Shown here: piece by piece, positions 18,404 through 26,342 of the stretch | Position numbering within the stretch: position 1 is the first letter of the stretch | How the letters are laid out: the number at the start of each line of letters is the position of its first letter | DNA from: Gammaproteobacteria bacterium | GTDB lineage: Bacteria > Pseudomonadota > Gammaproteobacteria > VBWC01 | Direction of reading: 5' to 3' | Assembly (NCBI GenBank): GCA_006218035.1 | Contig: VBWC01000018.1 | Span: 118,174-182,173 of the forward strand | DNA: 64,000 nt | Program-made: the position numbers and the translations under genes | Notes under the pieces: model-generated | What the model was told of the DNA's origin: nothing | Database searches by the model: none | What the model saw: only the letters and a program-made list of their open reading frames with translations

Positions 18404-19674
18404 TCGTTGTCGCATTGCTTTTGATTGCCCTGGCTGTCCTCGGCGCGCCGTTATTTGCCGTGATCGCGGCAAGTGCATTGATCGGGTTTTATAGTGCCGA
18501 AATTGATCTGTCGGTCGTTCCGATAGAATTCTATCGGCTCGCCGAAATGCCTGTGCTGCTGGCTATTCCGCTGTTCACGTTTGCCGGATACTTGCTCAGC
18601 GAAAGCCAGGCGCCTATGCGGCTGGTACGCCTGACCCGCGCATTGCTCGGCTGGATGCCGGCCGGCCTTGCGGTTGTGTCGCTGCTCGCATGCGCATTTT
18701 TCACGGCGTTCACCGGGGCATCAGGCGTCACCATTGTCGCGCTCGGCGCGTTGCTCTACCCGGCACTGATGCAGGCCGGCTACCGCGAGAATTTCAGTCT
18801 CGGGCTTATCACCACTTCAGGCAGTCTGGGGCTGTTATTTGCGCCGTCTTTACCGCTGATTTTATATGCCGTTATTGTCCAGCAAATCGGTATCGGCGAG
18901 CCGGTTACCGTCGACGAGATGTTCCTTGCGGGCATTTTTCCAGGCCTGCTGATGCTCGCATTGCTTTCCGCGTGGGCGCTATGGGCCAATCGTGACCGCC
19001 CGGTAACCGATTTTTCTGCGCGTGAGGCATGGCTGGCAGTCTATGAGGCGCGCTGGGAAATGCCCATGCCATTCATCGTGCTCGGCGGAATATACAGCGG
19101 ATACTTTGCCGTTTCCGAGGCGGCAGCAGTGACGGCGCTCTACGTGCTCATCGTCGAGGTCGCCATTTATCGCGAAATCCGGATAAGACAATTACCGAAA
19201 ATCATGCGCAATTCCATGGTCCTCGTCGGCGCGATTCTGCTTATTCTCGGCGCCGCACTCGCATCGACCAATTATTTAATCGACGCGCAGATCCCGACTC
19301 AGCTTTTTGAAGCCATCCAGGCAGTCGTCACCAGTAAATACACGTTCCTGATACTGCTCAATATCTTTCTCCTGATCCTGGGAACCATGCTGGATATATT
19401 CTCGGCGCTGGTCATCATGATCCCGCTGTTGCTACCGATTGCCATCGGCTACGGGATCGATCCGGTGCATCTTGGCATCATCTTCCTCGCCAATATGCAA
19501 ATCGGTTACTTCACCCCGCCGGTGGGCATGAACCTCTTTATCGCCAGTCACCGTTTCCAAAAACCGGTGATGCAGCTATGCAGCGCCACGTTCCCGTTCT
19601 TTTTTATATTGCTAGCCAGCGTGCTCGTCATCACCTACTGGCCCGCGCTGTCGCTCGGCTTGCTGTCGCATTAA
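18400..19674 (+). CDS. dctM: TRAP transporter large permease subunit DctM
   Basis: 424 aa, about 12 membrane segments; Na+-coupled uptake of organic acids or similar ligands with DctQ and DctP. Conserved features are AEMPVLLAIPLFTFAGYLLSE-like text near residue 50, AFTGASGVTIVALGALL, TSGSLGLLFAPSLPLILYAV and the C-terminal IGYFTPPVGMNLF motif. The long upstream open frame is a shadow of dctQ; the real start is the ATG overlapping the dctQ stop. Confidence 0.95.
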   Translation: MIVVALLLIALAVLGAPLFAVIAASALIGFYSAEIDLSVVPIEFYRLAEMPVLLAIPLFTFAGYLLSESQAPMRLVRLTRALLGWMPAGLAVVSLLACAFFTAFTGASGVTIVALGALLYPALMQAGYRENFSLGLITTSGSLGLLFAPSLPLILYAVIVQQIGIGEPVTVDEMFLAGIFPGLLMLALLSAWALWANRDRPVTDFSAREAWLAVYEARWEMPMPFIVLGGIYSGYFAVSEAAAVTALYVLIVEVAIYREIRIRQLPKIMRNSMVLVGAILLILGAALASTNYLIDAQIPTQLFEAIQAVVTSKYTFLILLNIFLLILGTMLDIFSALVIMIPLLLPIAIGYGIDPVHLGIIFLANMQIGYFTPPVGMNLFIASHRFQKPVMQLCSATFPFFFILLASVLVITYWPALSLGLLSH

Positions 19675-19703
19675 CCTGCACTCGCGCGACTTCGCTGCTT
19701 CAC

Positions 19704-19799
19704 AACCAAGGAACAATCAATTTTCAACGCGTCGATCGAAAGGCGCTTCAGGTAATTTAACGAGAAATCGCCGACGCTAAAATCGCCGATCGACAAACC
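19704..19799 (-). pseudogene. Relic of an EAL (c-di-GMP phosphodiesterase) domain
   Basis: The minus strand encodes about 32 residues, including IGDFSVGDFSLNYLKRLSID and ALKIDCSLV. These align with the DDFGTGYSSLxYLKRLPID and LKIDRSFV core of EAL domains, but the catalytic Asp pair of DDFGTG is damaged (GDFSVG) and the rest of the domain is absent. No start or downstream domain is recognisable. The surrounding 19675-20057 gap holds no other gene. Confidence 0.65.
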
Positions 19800-20057
19800 G
19801 CTACCGTGCCTGCCTGGTTCGGCCGGCGCGAGCTGGACGTTTCTCATATCCTGCGCCAGCAATCGTTCTGTATGGTCCGGCCCGAGACGCGCCGCGCTGC
19901 GTCCCGTCAGCATCAGGCAACGTTTGGTTGTCATCGGCGCTATACCGTGCGAAAGATCGAAGACATACGCGGTACGATAGCTGGCGAATTTAAGGATTGC
20001 CGGTACCGCAGTCTCCCAAAAAGGAAACTCGCTGAGTTTTTCGGCAAAGGGGATACG

Positions 20058-20687
20058 ATGTCCAATAGATTAATATGCGGCCGCCCGAAGGTGCCGGGCA
20101 ACGCCACTTCCAGGACACCAGGCATCCTGTCGACGACGGCCCTGATGTGGCTCTGTTCGCCACCGGCGTTAACGACTGATATTTACTCGATCGAAGTGGC
20201 GCGACAGGGCGCGGCATACACGGTAACGGTCGATGCCATCGTCGCGGGAACGAGTGACCAAATCGTCAGGGTACTGACCGATTACGAAAGGTGGCCAATC
20301 CTGAACGACTCCATTATCGAAAGCACTGCCGTACATGATCCCGACTCCGGAACGGACACCGTCCGCTCAACCACCAACGTCTGCATCCTGGTATTTTGCC
20401 GGGTGATCAAACAAACACAGACGATCGAGAAGATCGACGACGCTACCATCGTCGCCCGGACCATTCCGAACGACAGCGACTTCAGTGACGGCGTAATTTT
20501 CTGGAAAATCGAGTCGAGCGGCACTGGAAGCAACAGCCGGGTCCGGGTCGAGGCACGACTGACACCCGCTTTCTGGATTCCTCCGATCATCGGCCCGTAT
20601 GCAGTACAGCACGTGCTGGAACGTGAATCGAAAAAAACCCTGGCGGCGTTGGAGCGTTACGCGAATTCCGCGGTGCACGTAAAATAA
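20058..20687 (+). CDS. SRPBCC (START/polyketide-cyclase fold) exported protein
   Basis: About 209 aa. ATG 20058 has AAAGGGG just upstream. An N-terminal hydrophobic stretch (ILSTTALMWLCSPPALT) suggests export. The rest follows the SRPBCC/Bet v1 ligand-binding pattern: YTVTVDAIVAGTSDQIVRVL, TDYERWPILNDSIIES, a central sheet, and the long C-terminal helix VLERESKKTLAALERYA. Ligand unknown. The frame is open to 19806, but the added residues are unlike a protein. Confidence 0.75.
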   Translation: MSNRLICGRPKVPGNATSRTPGILSTTALMWLCSPPALTTDIYSIEVARQGAAYTVTVDAIVAGTSDQIVRVLTDYERWPILNDSIIESTAVHDPDSGTDTVRSTTNVCILVFCRVIKQTQTIEKIDDATIVARTIPNDSDFSDGVIFWKIESSGTGSNSRVRVEARLTPAFWIPPIIGPYAVQHVLERESKKTLAALERYANSAVHVK

Positions 20688-20966
20688 TCAGTCCGTGTTT
20701 CGCCGCACTCTTCATCAACATTGACTATTTCGTCCCTCACCCGGTCTCGCAACCGCCGCTCGACGCGGCATCCGCGGTCGGCGGCGGATACCCTGCGCTT
20801 TCTAATTCCATGTTTAATTGAAAGAAAATGATTTTTTACGCCGACAGCAATCGCGCCACACGAAAATTCGACTAGAATTCGAACTTCGCTTTTCTTCACA
20901 TGGCAGTGTTTGCAGGCGTGTTTACGTTGGCGCCGGTCTTGCCTTTACCAACAAGGGAGGTAATCG

Positions 20967-21293
20967 ATGGAGAAATATCTGTTAATAGAATCGCGTGATC
21001 CGTATGAAACAAGGGAAGTCGAAAACAATTATGCGCTGGCATCGTCGCTGGCGACCGCGGGAAATGACGTCACGTTATTTCTCGTGCAAAACGGCGTACT
21101 CCCAGCACGCAAGGGCGCCAAACTCAACGGGCTCCAGGAAGTTATCAACAGCGGAGTGCATGTATTGGGCGATGAGTTTTCGCTGCGCGAGCGCGGCATC
21201 GCAATGGATACCTTGCCGAAAGGTATTCGTGCGGCCCCCATCGACGTCGTCGTCGATCAACTGGCGGAAGGCCGTAAGGCCATCTGGCTCTGA
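20967..21293 (+). CDS. DsrE-family protein A, 108 aa
   Basis: Small alpha/beta protein with the DsrE/F fold: YLLIESRDPYETREVEN, ALASSLATAGNDVTLFLVQNGV and the second half GVHVLGDEFSLRERGI. No cysteine is present, so it cannot itself carry persulfide sulfur at the usual position; it may be a structural partner for the next two genes. Strong RBS GGGAGG 7 nt before the ATG. First of three consecutive DsrE-like genes. Confidence 0.85.
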   Translation: MEKYLLIESRDPYETREVENNYALASSLATAGNDVTLFLVQNGVLPARKGAKLNGLQEVINSGVHVLGDEFSLRERGIAMDTLPKGIRAAPIDVVVDQLAEGRKAIWL

Positions 21294-21302
21294 GGAGGCA
21301 AT

Positions 21303-21716
21303 ATGAAGGACAAGAAGACACTGACATTTTCGATCATGGATGGCCCTTACGAGCAGGCGCGCACCGTCACGGTCTTCCGCTTGCTCGATAATGCCGCCCG
21401 CCGCGGATATAACCTCAATGTGTTTGCCTATGAAGGTGCGGTCAACCTGCCCTTTTCCAAACAGTCGAAGCATCCGAACGCAGTGCATGGGCATGATGCC
21501 GCGGAAGAAGATCACCCGCTGCCCAAGGACTGGGTCGCGTCACTGATTCAGACCGCGAAAAAGCATGGCGGCGCTCTCGACTGGATTAACTGCGGGCTAT
21601 GCGTTGACGAACGCGGCGCCCACGAGGCCATCGACGGTTGCCGGCGCGGCACCCCGGGTGACCTGTGGAACTGGGCCCAGCAATCGGACAACACACTTAT
21701 CGTCGGCACTCGCTAG
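21303..21716 (+). CDS. DsrE-family protein B, 137 aa, with conserved cysteines
   Basis: DsrE-like fold: TLTFSIMDGPYEQARTVTVF, LLDNAARRGYNLNVFAYEGAV, and the conserved cysteine segment DWINCGLCVDERG, where family members carry the sulfur-binding Cys. Starts 9 nt after the previous stop with GAGGAGG upstream. Likely a cytoplasmic sulfane-sulfur carrier working with the flanking DsrE proteins and the downstream dioxygenase-rhodanese. Confidence 0.88.
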   Translation: MKDKKTLTFSIMDGPYEQARTVTVFRLLDNAARRGYNLNVFAYEGAVNLPFSKQSKHPNAVHGHDAAEEDHPLPKDWVASLIQTAKKHGGALDWINCGLCVDERGAHEAIDGCRRGTPGDLWNWAQQSDNTLIVGTR

Positions 21717-21727
21717 GGGGATCAAAC

Positions 21728-22108
21728 ATGAAGGTACTGCAAATAATCGATAGCGCCTACCGTTGCACAATTGAGGAGCAGGATGATCCCGCTGTATGGA
21801 TTACGCACGCAATGAAAGGCGCCGGCGCCGACCTCGATGTTCTGTTGTGCGGCAACGCCGTTAACTATGCGGTGAAGGGCCAGGATGCCTCGGGCCTGAG
21901 GTTTGGCGAGATCGTCCAGAAAAATCCACCGAAACTGGACAACGATATTGCGAGGCTGATCGGGAAGAACATCAACGTCATGGTGTATACGGAAGATACC
22001 GCGGCACGCGGTATTACCGAGGCGCAGACGCTGCCGGGAGTGCGGCGCGTCTCGCGTGCCGAGGCACCGACCATATTTTCCCGGTACGATCAGGTCTGGC
22101 ACTGGTAA
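21728..22108 (+). CDS. DsrE-family protein C, 126 aa
   Basis: Third small DsrE/F-like protein: KVLQIIDSAYRCTIEEQDDP, GADLDVLLCGNAVNYAVKG, NVMVYTEDTAARGI. Cysteines occur at AYRC and VLLCG rather than at the usual carrier position. Starts 11 nt after the previous stop with a GGGG stretch upstream. The three proteins may form a heteromeric complex like DsrEFH; that is inference from order and spacing only. Confidence 0.82.
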   Translation: MKVLQIIDSAYRCTIEEQDDPAVWITHAMKGAGADLDVLLCGNAVNYAVKGQDASGLRFGEIVQKNPPKLDNDIARLIGKNINVMVYTEDTAARGITEAQTLPGVRRVSRAEAPTIFSRYDQVWHW

Positions 22109-22188
22109 CATCGATACGACCACGGGTTATGATTTCGGCTTCATGCCCGTAACGCCGCTCATATCGTGAATACCGGCAGGCAGATGCG

Positions 22189-23223
22189 ATGATATTTCAC
22201 CAGATTCGCAGCGGCAACTGCCTCTCCTACCTGATCGGTTGCGAGGAGACCCGCACCGCAATCGTCGTCGATCCGGAATCCAGCCAGATTGATCGATATC
22301 TCTCGCTTGCGTCTCGCGACGGCCTGTTGATACATTTTGTTTTCGACACGCACACCCATGCTGACCATTTCTCGGGCAGCAAACAGCTTGCGACACACAT
22401 CGGAGCACGCGTTATCATGCACCGTGCGGCGGCCGCACCGTTCATTGATATGCCGGTGGATGACGGCGAAACATTAATTGTCGGCAAGCTGCGCGCGCGG
22501 GTCATGCACACGCCGGGGCATACGTCGGATTCAACATGCATGGTATTCGGTGACCGCATCCTGACCGGCGACACGCTGCTGATCGGCGGAACGGGCCGGA
22601 CCGACCTGCCGAGCGGGGACCCTTACCAACTGTACGACAGTCTTTTTCACGGGATATTGCTACTCGAACCCGCGCTAGAAGTGTTCCCCGCGCATGACTA
22701 TAAAGGGCGCACTAATTCAACGCTGCGCGACGAAATCGAGAACAATCCGCGGCTCCAAAGCCGCGATCGCAATACCTTTGTCGAGCAGATGCGCGCGCAG
22801 GATCTGGGCATGCCTGTGCACCTGACCGAAGCCCTGCGCGTCAATCGCAGCGGCGGCAAATCGGTCGCGAGCCTGATCGCGGACGCGTCGGGCAGGATCG
22901 CTTTCATGGCCATGGAGGAGGTGCTCCGCCTAGGCGATGCACATGACAGCGATATCGTTGTCCTCGATGTGCGCGAACACGAGGCCTATCGCGCCGGGCA
23001 TATCCCCGGCGCGATCAACATTCCGCGCGGCCAGCTCGAATTACGCGTCGACGACCTGTTGCCGGATCCGACGCGGCGCATAGTGGCGTGCTGCGAATAC
23101 GGCAAGATATCGACGTTGGCGGCGGCAACACTCAAGGACATGGGGTTTGGCCGGGCGGTCGCACTCGATGGCGGCATACAGGCATGGAAGCGTGCCGGCT
23201 ACCCTTTTGTCTGCGGACCCTAA
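22189..23223 (+). CDS. ETHE1-like metallo-beta-lactamase dioxygenase fused to a rhodanese domain
   Basis: 344 aa. Residues about 1-200 are a glyoxalase II-type MBL fold of the persulfide dioxygenase group: THTHADHFSGS, MHTPGHTSDS, LTGDTLLIGGTGRTD and PAHDYKGRT give the iron ligands and the GRTD signature. Residues about 245-340 are a rhodanese: VLDVREHEAYRAGHIPGAIN and the active loop CCEYGKIS with the catalytic Cys. Such fusions oxidise glutathione persulfide to sulfite and move sulfane sulfur. It follows the three DsrE genes by 80 bp, forming a sulfur-handling unit that ends at a terminator. Confidence 0.93.
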   Translation: MIFHQIRSGNCLSYLIGCEETRTAIVVDPESSQIDRYLSLASRDGLLIHFVFDTHTHADHFSGSKQLATHIGARVIMHRAAAAPFIDMPVDDGETLIVGKLRARVMHTPGHTSDSTCMVFGDRILTGDTLLIGGTGRTDLPSGDPYQLYDSLFHGILLLEPALEVFPAHDYKGRTNSTLRDEIENNPRLQSRDRNTFVEQMRAQDLGMPVHLTEALRVNRSGGKSVASLIADASGRIAFMAMEEVLRLGDAHDSDIVVLDVREHEAYRAGHIPGAINIPRGQLELRVDDLLPDPTRRIVACCEYGKISTLAAATLKDMGFGRAVALDGGIQAWKRAGYPFVCGP

Positions 23224-23251
23224 ACTCGCGCCTGGAACCGTGAACCATAAA

Positions 23252-23300
23252 TAAAAACGCCCCTCCCGGCATCGGCATCGAGAGGAGCGTCAGGATTTTA
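23252..23300. terminator. Bidirectional rho-independent terminator
   Basis: Inverted repeat ACGCCCCTC / GAGGAGCGT (one G-U/mismatch position) with AAAAA on the left and TTTTA on the right. On the plus strand it ends the MBL-rhodanese gene. On the minus strand it gives a stem followed by TTTTTATTT and ends the 48-residue membrane-protein gene. Confidence 0.75.
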
Positions 23301-23316
23301 CTGCTCAGTAGCCGGG

Positions 23317-23463
23317 CTAGCCGGCCAGATAGATCAGGTAGACCGACATTGTGGCCAGAGTCAATCCGGCAACCGTGCTGAAAAACGCGGCAACCGGCAT
23401 GCAAGCGACGCCCGCTACCATGGCGGTTAAGGCGAGAAAGGCATTCTTGTTCTTATCACTCAT
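23317..23463 (-). CDS. 48-residue membrane protein
   Basis: ATG 23463 with an excellent RBS (AAGGAGGAG, 5-6 nt spacing). The product begins MSDKNKNAFLALTAMVAG and then has one or two membrane helices (VACMPVAAFFSTVAGL, TLATMSVYLIYLAG) to a stop at 23317-23319, followed by a terminator. Both signals support a real, independently expressed small membrane protein. No family is recognised. It is convergent with the sulfur module. Confidence 0.65.
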   Translation of the reverse strand: MSDKNKNAFLALTAMVAGVACMPVAAFFSTVAGLTLATMSVYLIYLAG

Positions 23464-23930
23464 CAAAACTCCTCCTTATTACATAATCAAAGCGGCCCCA
23501 GACGACCAGGATTTTGAAAAGTTACCGTGACACTGGCAGGAACTTGCCAGGGACCCCTCCCCCGGTTTGCAGAACGTATCCATGCGCACCGGGATCCCTA
23601 GCGAGCGCTAGAATAAGGGGCAAAATTTCGAATGGCAAGCCGGGCGTTGTCGTCGCATCTTATCGAATTCCCGGTACCCCCATCCACCGGACGATGCCGA
23701 TGAAACCCACCCGCCCTGACAGCTGATTCCCGTCGCAGAGCGCAATTCTCGCGATGCACACTGCGCCCACCACCGAACGACGGATTTCCGTCACCCGAAG
23801 CGCGGACGCGGAATAAAGATCATCCCTCGATAGCCGATAAGTCGGCGACGATGCTCGGTACTGTCTGCCGCCATGACGAATAACCGTACCGACCCAATGT
23901 CTACCAATGAAGAGTTTTGTGGAGGATCAA
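23464..23930 (+). other. Interval without a recognised gene
   Basis: About 470 bp. It contains a small inverted repeat CTGGCAGGAACTTGCCAG and presumably the promoters of the 48-aa gene (left) and of the 99-aa gene (right). No coding frame looks real. Confidence 0.35.
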
Positions 23931-24230
23931 ATGGCTACTGCCCCGCACACACAGCGCAAAATGCCCGGCCGCCGGGATCCGATAAAACGCCGCCCGTCGA
24001 AGCGATTATCCGGGAAACCAGCCCCTCAACAGCTTCTGGATGACGTTCATGAACTTTTCAGTCTGTGTACATTCGTCGGCCACGACTACCACCTCACGAC
24101 CGCCAAACTCACCGGTTTTAATCGCCGTGTGCAAGCGCCACAAGAGGTCATGCTATACGGTTGCTGGGAATGCCGCCGCTGCGGCATGACCAAACGCCGA
24201 TCTTTCCGGCGCCGCACGAAAGGCGCGTAA
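23931..24230 (+). CDS. Small basic protein with a CxxCxxC motif, 99 aa
   Basis: ATG 23931 has GGAGGATCAA directly upstream. The product is strongly basic at both ends (RRDPIKRRPSKR, KRRSFRRRTKG), with a short hydrophobic/acidic middle (LLDDVHELFSLCTFVGHDYH) and CWECRRCGM near the C-terminus, a possible half zinc knuckle. It may bind nucleic acid. No family recognised. An upstream ATG at 23907 is an alternative start. Confidence 0.5.
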   Translation: MATAPHTQRKMPGRRDPIKRRPSKRLSGKPAPQQLLDDVHELFSLCTFVGHDYHLTTAKLTGFNRRVQAPQEVMLYGCWECRRCGMTKRRSFRRRTKGA

Positions 24231-24353
24231 GTTCTCGTTCGCTCCTTCTTGGCTCACCGAGTCGTAAAGCTACCGTCGGTATCGCGCTGACGCGTGCCTG
24301 CGACCCGACTTCCGCCTACACTAGCAGCCCACAATTGCGTCAGGAGGCGCCCG

Positions 24354-24794
24354 ATGGCAGAACTCGGTCATGTCGTTTTTTACGTCCGCAACCTGGAAAA
24401 GTCTGCGGGTTTTTATAACAAAATCGTCGGACTGCAACTCGTCGGCAGCCTGTTCGGCGGCCGGGCAGCGGTATTCAGCGGTGGGCGGACACATCACGAA
24501 CTGCTGCTCATCGAGACCGGCGACGCTCCCGGACCCCTGCAAGGCAGACGCGTCGGTCTTTATCACGTTGGCTGGAAAGTCGGCGACTCGCTGGAAGCAC
24601 TACGCGACGTTCACGGCCGCATTGTCGCCGCCGGCTACACGCTCGACGGCATGTCGGATCATACGGTGAGCCAAAGCCTCTATCTGCGCGACCCTGATGG
24701 TAATGAAATCGAGTTGTTCGTCGACGATCCGGCGATTGACTGGAAAAAAGACACCGCCTGGATGAACGAACCGGTCAAGCCTTTGCGGCTGTAG
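24354..24794 (+). CDS. VOC-family (glyoxalase/extradiol dioxygenase-like) protein
   Basis: 146 aa with two beta-alpha-beta-beta-beta modules. The N-terminal metal His is in LGHVVFYVRNLEKSAGFY; further possible ligands are in HHELLLIETGD, the His in LYHVGWKV and the Glu in DPDGNEIELFVDD. AGGAGG precedes the ATG by 7 nt. Resembles catechol-2,3-dioxygenase-type single-domain VOC proteins; substrate unknown. Convergent with the GlcG-like gene, only 4 bp apart. Confidence 0.88.
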   Translation: MAELGHVVFYVRNLEKSAGFYNKIVGLQLVGSLFGGRAAVFSGGRTHHELLLIETGDAPGPLQGRRVGLYHVGWKVGDSLEALRDVHGRIVAAGYTLDGMSDHTVSQSLYLRDPDGNEIELFVDDPAIDWKKDTAWMNEPVKPLRL

Positions 24795-24798
24795 CGCA

Positions 24799-25332
24799 CT
24801 ACTCCGGAGCGGTTTCCTGCGGTGGATTTTCTATCACCGCCTGGCCGGCACGCGCGCAAGCTTCATCGAGATGCGCACCCGGTGCGCCGCCTACGCCGAT
24901 GCCACCAATCACTTTGCCGTCAATCCTGACAGGCAGGCCGCCGCCGAGCATCAGAATGGAATCGTTCATATCGCGTAACGCCTGCAACTCCGGCTTTTCA
25001 GCGATCAGCGCCGCAAGTTTCGCTGTCGACTCTTTCAGGCTCATGGCCGTATAGGCCTTCTTGCGGCTGCTGTCGACCGTATGCGGTCCCGCGGCCTCGG
25101 AACGCGCCAGCGCCATCAATACGCCTCCACCATCGACAAGCGCGGCGCTGACTCGAAACCCGTCTGTTGCACAGCGGGCAACCGCCGCGAGCACCGCACG
25201 ATTAGCACTATCCAGCGTTAAATCGGTCGCCTCGCTTGCGTGCGCCGGCGGGGCCATACCAGCGACTCCGAACAGCACCAGCGATACTGGCGCGACGCAC
25301 CGACTCCATCGACCCAGCATCCCGACCAACAT
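24799..25332 (-). CDS. GlcG/HbpS-family heme-binding-like exported protein
   Basis: About 177 aa. An N-terminal signal (VAPVSLVLFGVAGMAPPAHA) is followed by the GlcG/HbpS domain: LDSANRAVLAAVARCATDGF, SAALVDGGGVLMALARSEAAGPHTV, RKKAYTAMSLKESTAKLAAL and VIGGIGVGGAPGAHLDEACA. The family binds heme or cobalamin-like ligands in some members, and is otherwise of unknown function. The start is ambiguous (ATG 25332 or 25320). Follows the DUF4342 gene by 7 bp, likely co-transcribed. Confidence 0.85.
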   Translation of the reverse strand: MLVGMLGRWSRCVAPVSLVLFGVAGMAPPAHASEATDLTLDSANRAVLAAVARCATDGFRVSAALVDGGGVLMALARSEAAGPHTVDSSRKKAYTAMSLKESTAKLAALIAEKPELQALRDMNDSILMLGGGLPVRIDGKVIGGIGVGGAPGAHLDEACARAGQAVIENPPQETAPE

Positions 25333-25339
25333 CTGCGGC

Positions 25340-25627
25340 TCACACGCTGCCGCCGTTACGCTCGACAACAATCTTCATATTCGCGACGACGCCACCCAGC
25401 GCAGCCAGCACTACCACGACCGGTGCGAGTATGGTCGCGACGCTGCCGATAAACACGCCGGCCGTCACCGGCATTTCCACCAGTACGCGTCCGGCCGGCG
25501 TCTTGACCGCCAGTCTGCGCACATTGCCTTCCCGGATCAGTTCCTTGATCCGCTCGACAACCTCCTCACTTTTTACAGAAATTTCCTCAACTATCCCCCG
25601 AGCTTTATGTTCGGAATTACTTTCCAT
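25340..25627 (-). CDS. DUF4342-family protein
   Basis: 95 aa. The N-terminal half is helical and charged (EEVVERIKELIREGNVRRLAV), then KTPAGRVLVEMPVTAGVF, then a hydrophobic segment (ILAPVVVVLAALGGVVA) and VVERNGG. This is the arrangement of DUF4342 proteins, presumed membrane-associated, function unknown. RBS AGGAG upstream of ATG 25627. First gene of a pair with the GlcG-like gene. Confidence 0.8.
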   Translation of the reverse strand: MESNSEHKARGIVEEISVKSEEVVERIKELIREGNVRRLAVKTPAGRVLVEMPVTAGVFIGSVATILAPVVVVLAALGGVVANMKIVVERNGGSV

Positions 25628-25864
25628 GGTTCGTTCTCCTAACCTGTCGAAGCTGCCACTCTAGATTGGCAATTGACGCGCCAATTGTCCAATATCGTCG
25701 CCGCAGGCACCATATGTCCTGAATTTCATAGTGGTTTTCGGCCCGGCCGCCGGCCCAGGTTGTCCAGCAGTCAGGCGAACTCGCCCTACGTAGCGGCTTT
25801 TGTAATACCATTAACGTCCGTTCTTTTCCCAAGAACCCAACTCGATCGCTTGAGGAGGTACTAC

Positions 25865-26266
25865 ATGAAATCCGTAAAATTTCTGTTACCCGCACTGTTA
25901 CTGTTGTCGTTCGCCAGTAGTCAATTCGTATTGGCCAGTCCTGACGCCGCACAAGGTGCGACGCCAGCCATAAAGCAAATAGCCTCAATACTGGTCGACC
26001 TCAATCACCATCCTGACGCGTCCGGCAAAGCCGCGCTGCAGGAAATCATGAACGACACGTCCGCCAGCGTGGCCGAGCGCACACTGGCCACCGCCATCGC
26101 AAACCTGGATCACAAGGCGAGCGCCGGGGACAGAGAGAAACTGCAGGCGGTCGTCAGCGACAATAAAACTCCCGCCGCAGCGCGCGATATCGCGAATATC
26201 GTATTAAACCTGACCCATAAGCCGAGCCCGGCAGACAAGCAAACGCTCAAGAACATCATGCAATAA
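25865..26266 (+). CDS. Exported helical three-repeat protein, 133 aa
   Basis: RBS GAGGAGG 7 nt upstream of ATG 25865. Signal peptide KFLLPALLLLSFASSQFVLA. The mature part is three degenerate repeats of about 32 residues, each with the core I-A-x-I-x-x-x-L-(N/D)-H-x-(P/A)-(D/S)-A followed by K-x-x-L-x-x-(I/V)-M/V (for example ILVDLNHHPDASGKAALQEI, AIANLDHKASAGDREKLQAV, IVLNLTHKPSPADKQTLKNI). Probably a small periplasmic helical solenoid. No family recognised. Confidence 0.75.
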   Translation: MKSVKFLLPALLLLSFASSQFVLASPDAAQGATPAIKQIASILVDLNHHPDASGKAALQEIMNDTSASVAERTLATAIANLDHKASAGDREKLQAVVSDNKTPAAARDIANIVLNLTHKPSPADKQTLKNIMQ

Positions 26267-26342
26267 TCCGCTTACTGGCAAAGTGACGGGCGGCCGGACA
26301 AGCCGCTCGCCACATCCGGTCAGCGCCATTGCCTGGCGCCAA

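Noticed and set aside
23132..23404. 90-codon minus-strand frame over the MBL gene end
   Set aside because: Out of frame with the well-supported 48-residue gene and crosses the terminator.
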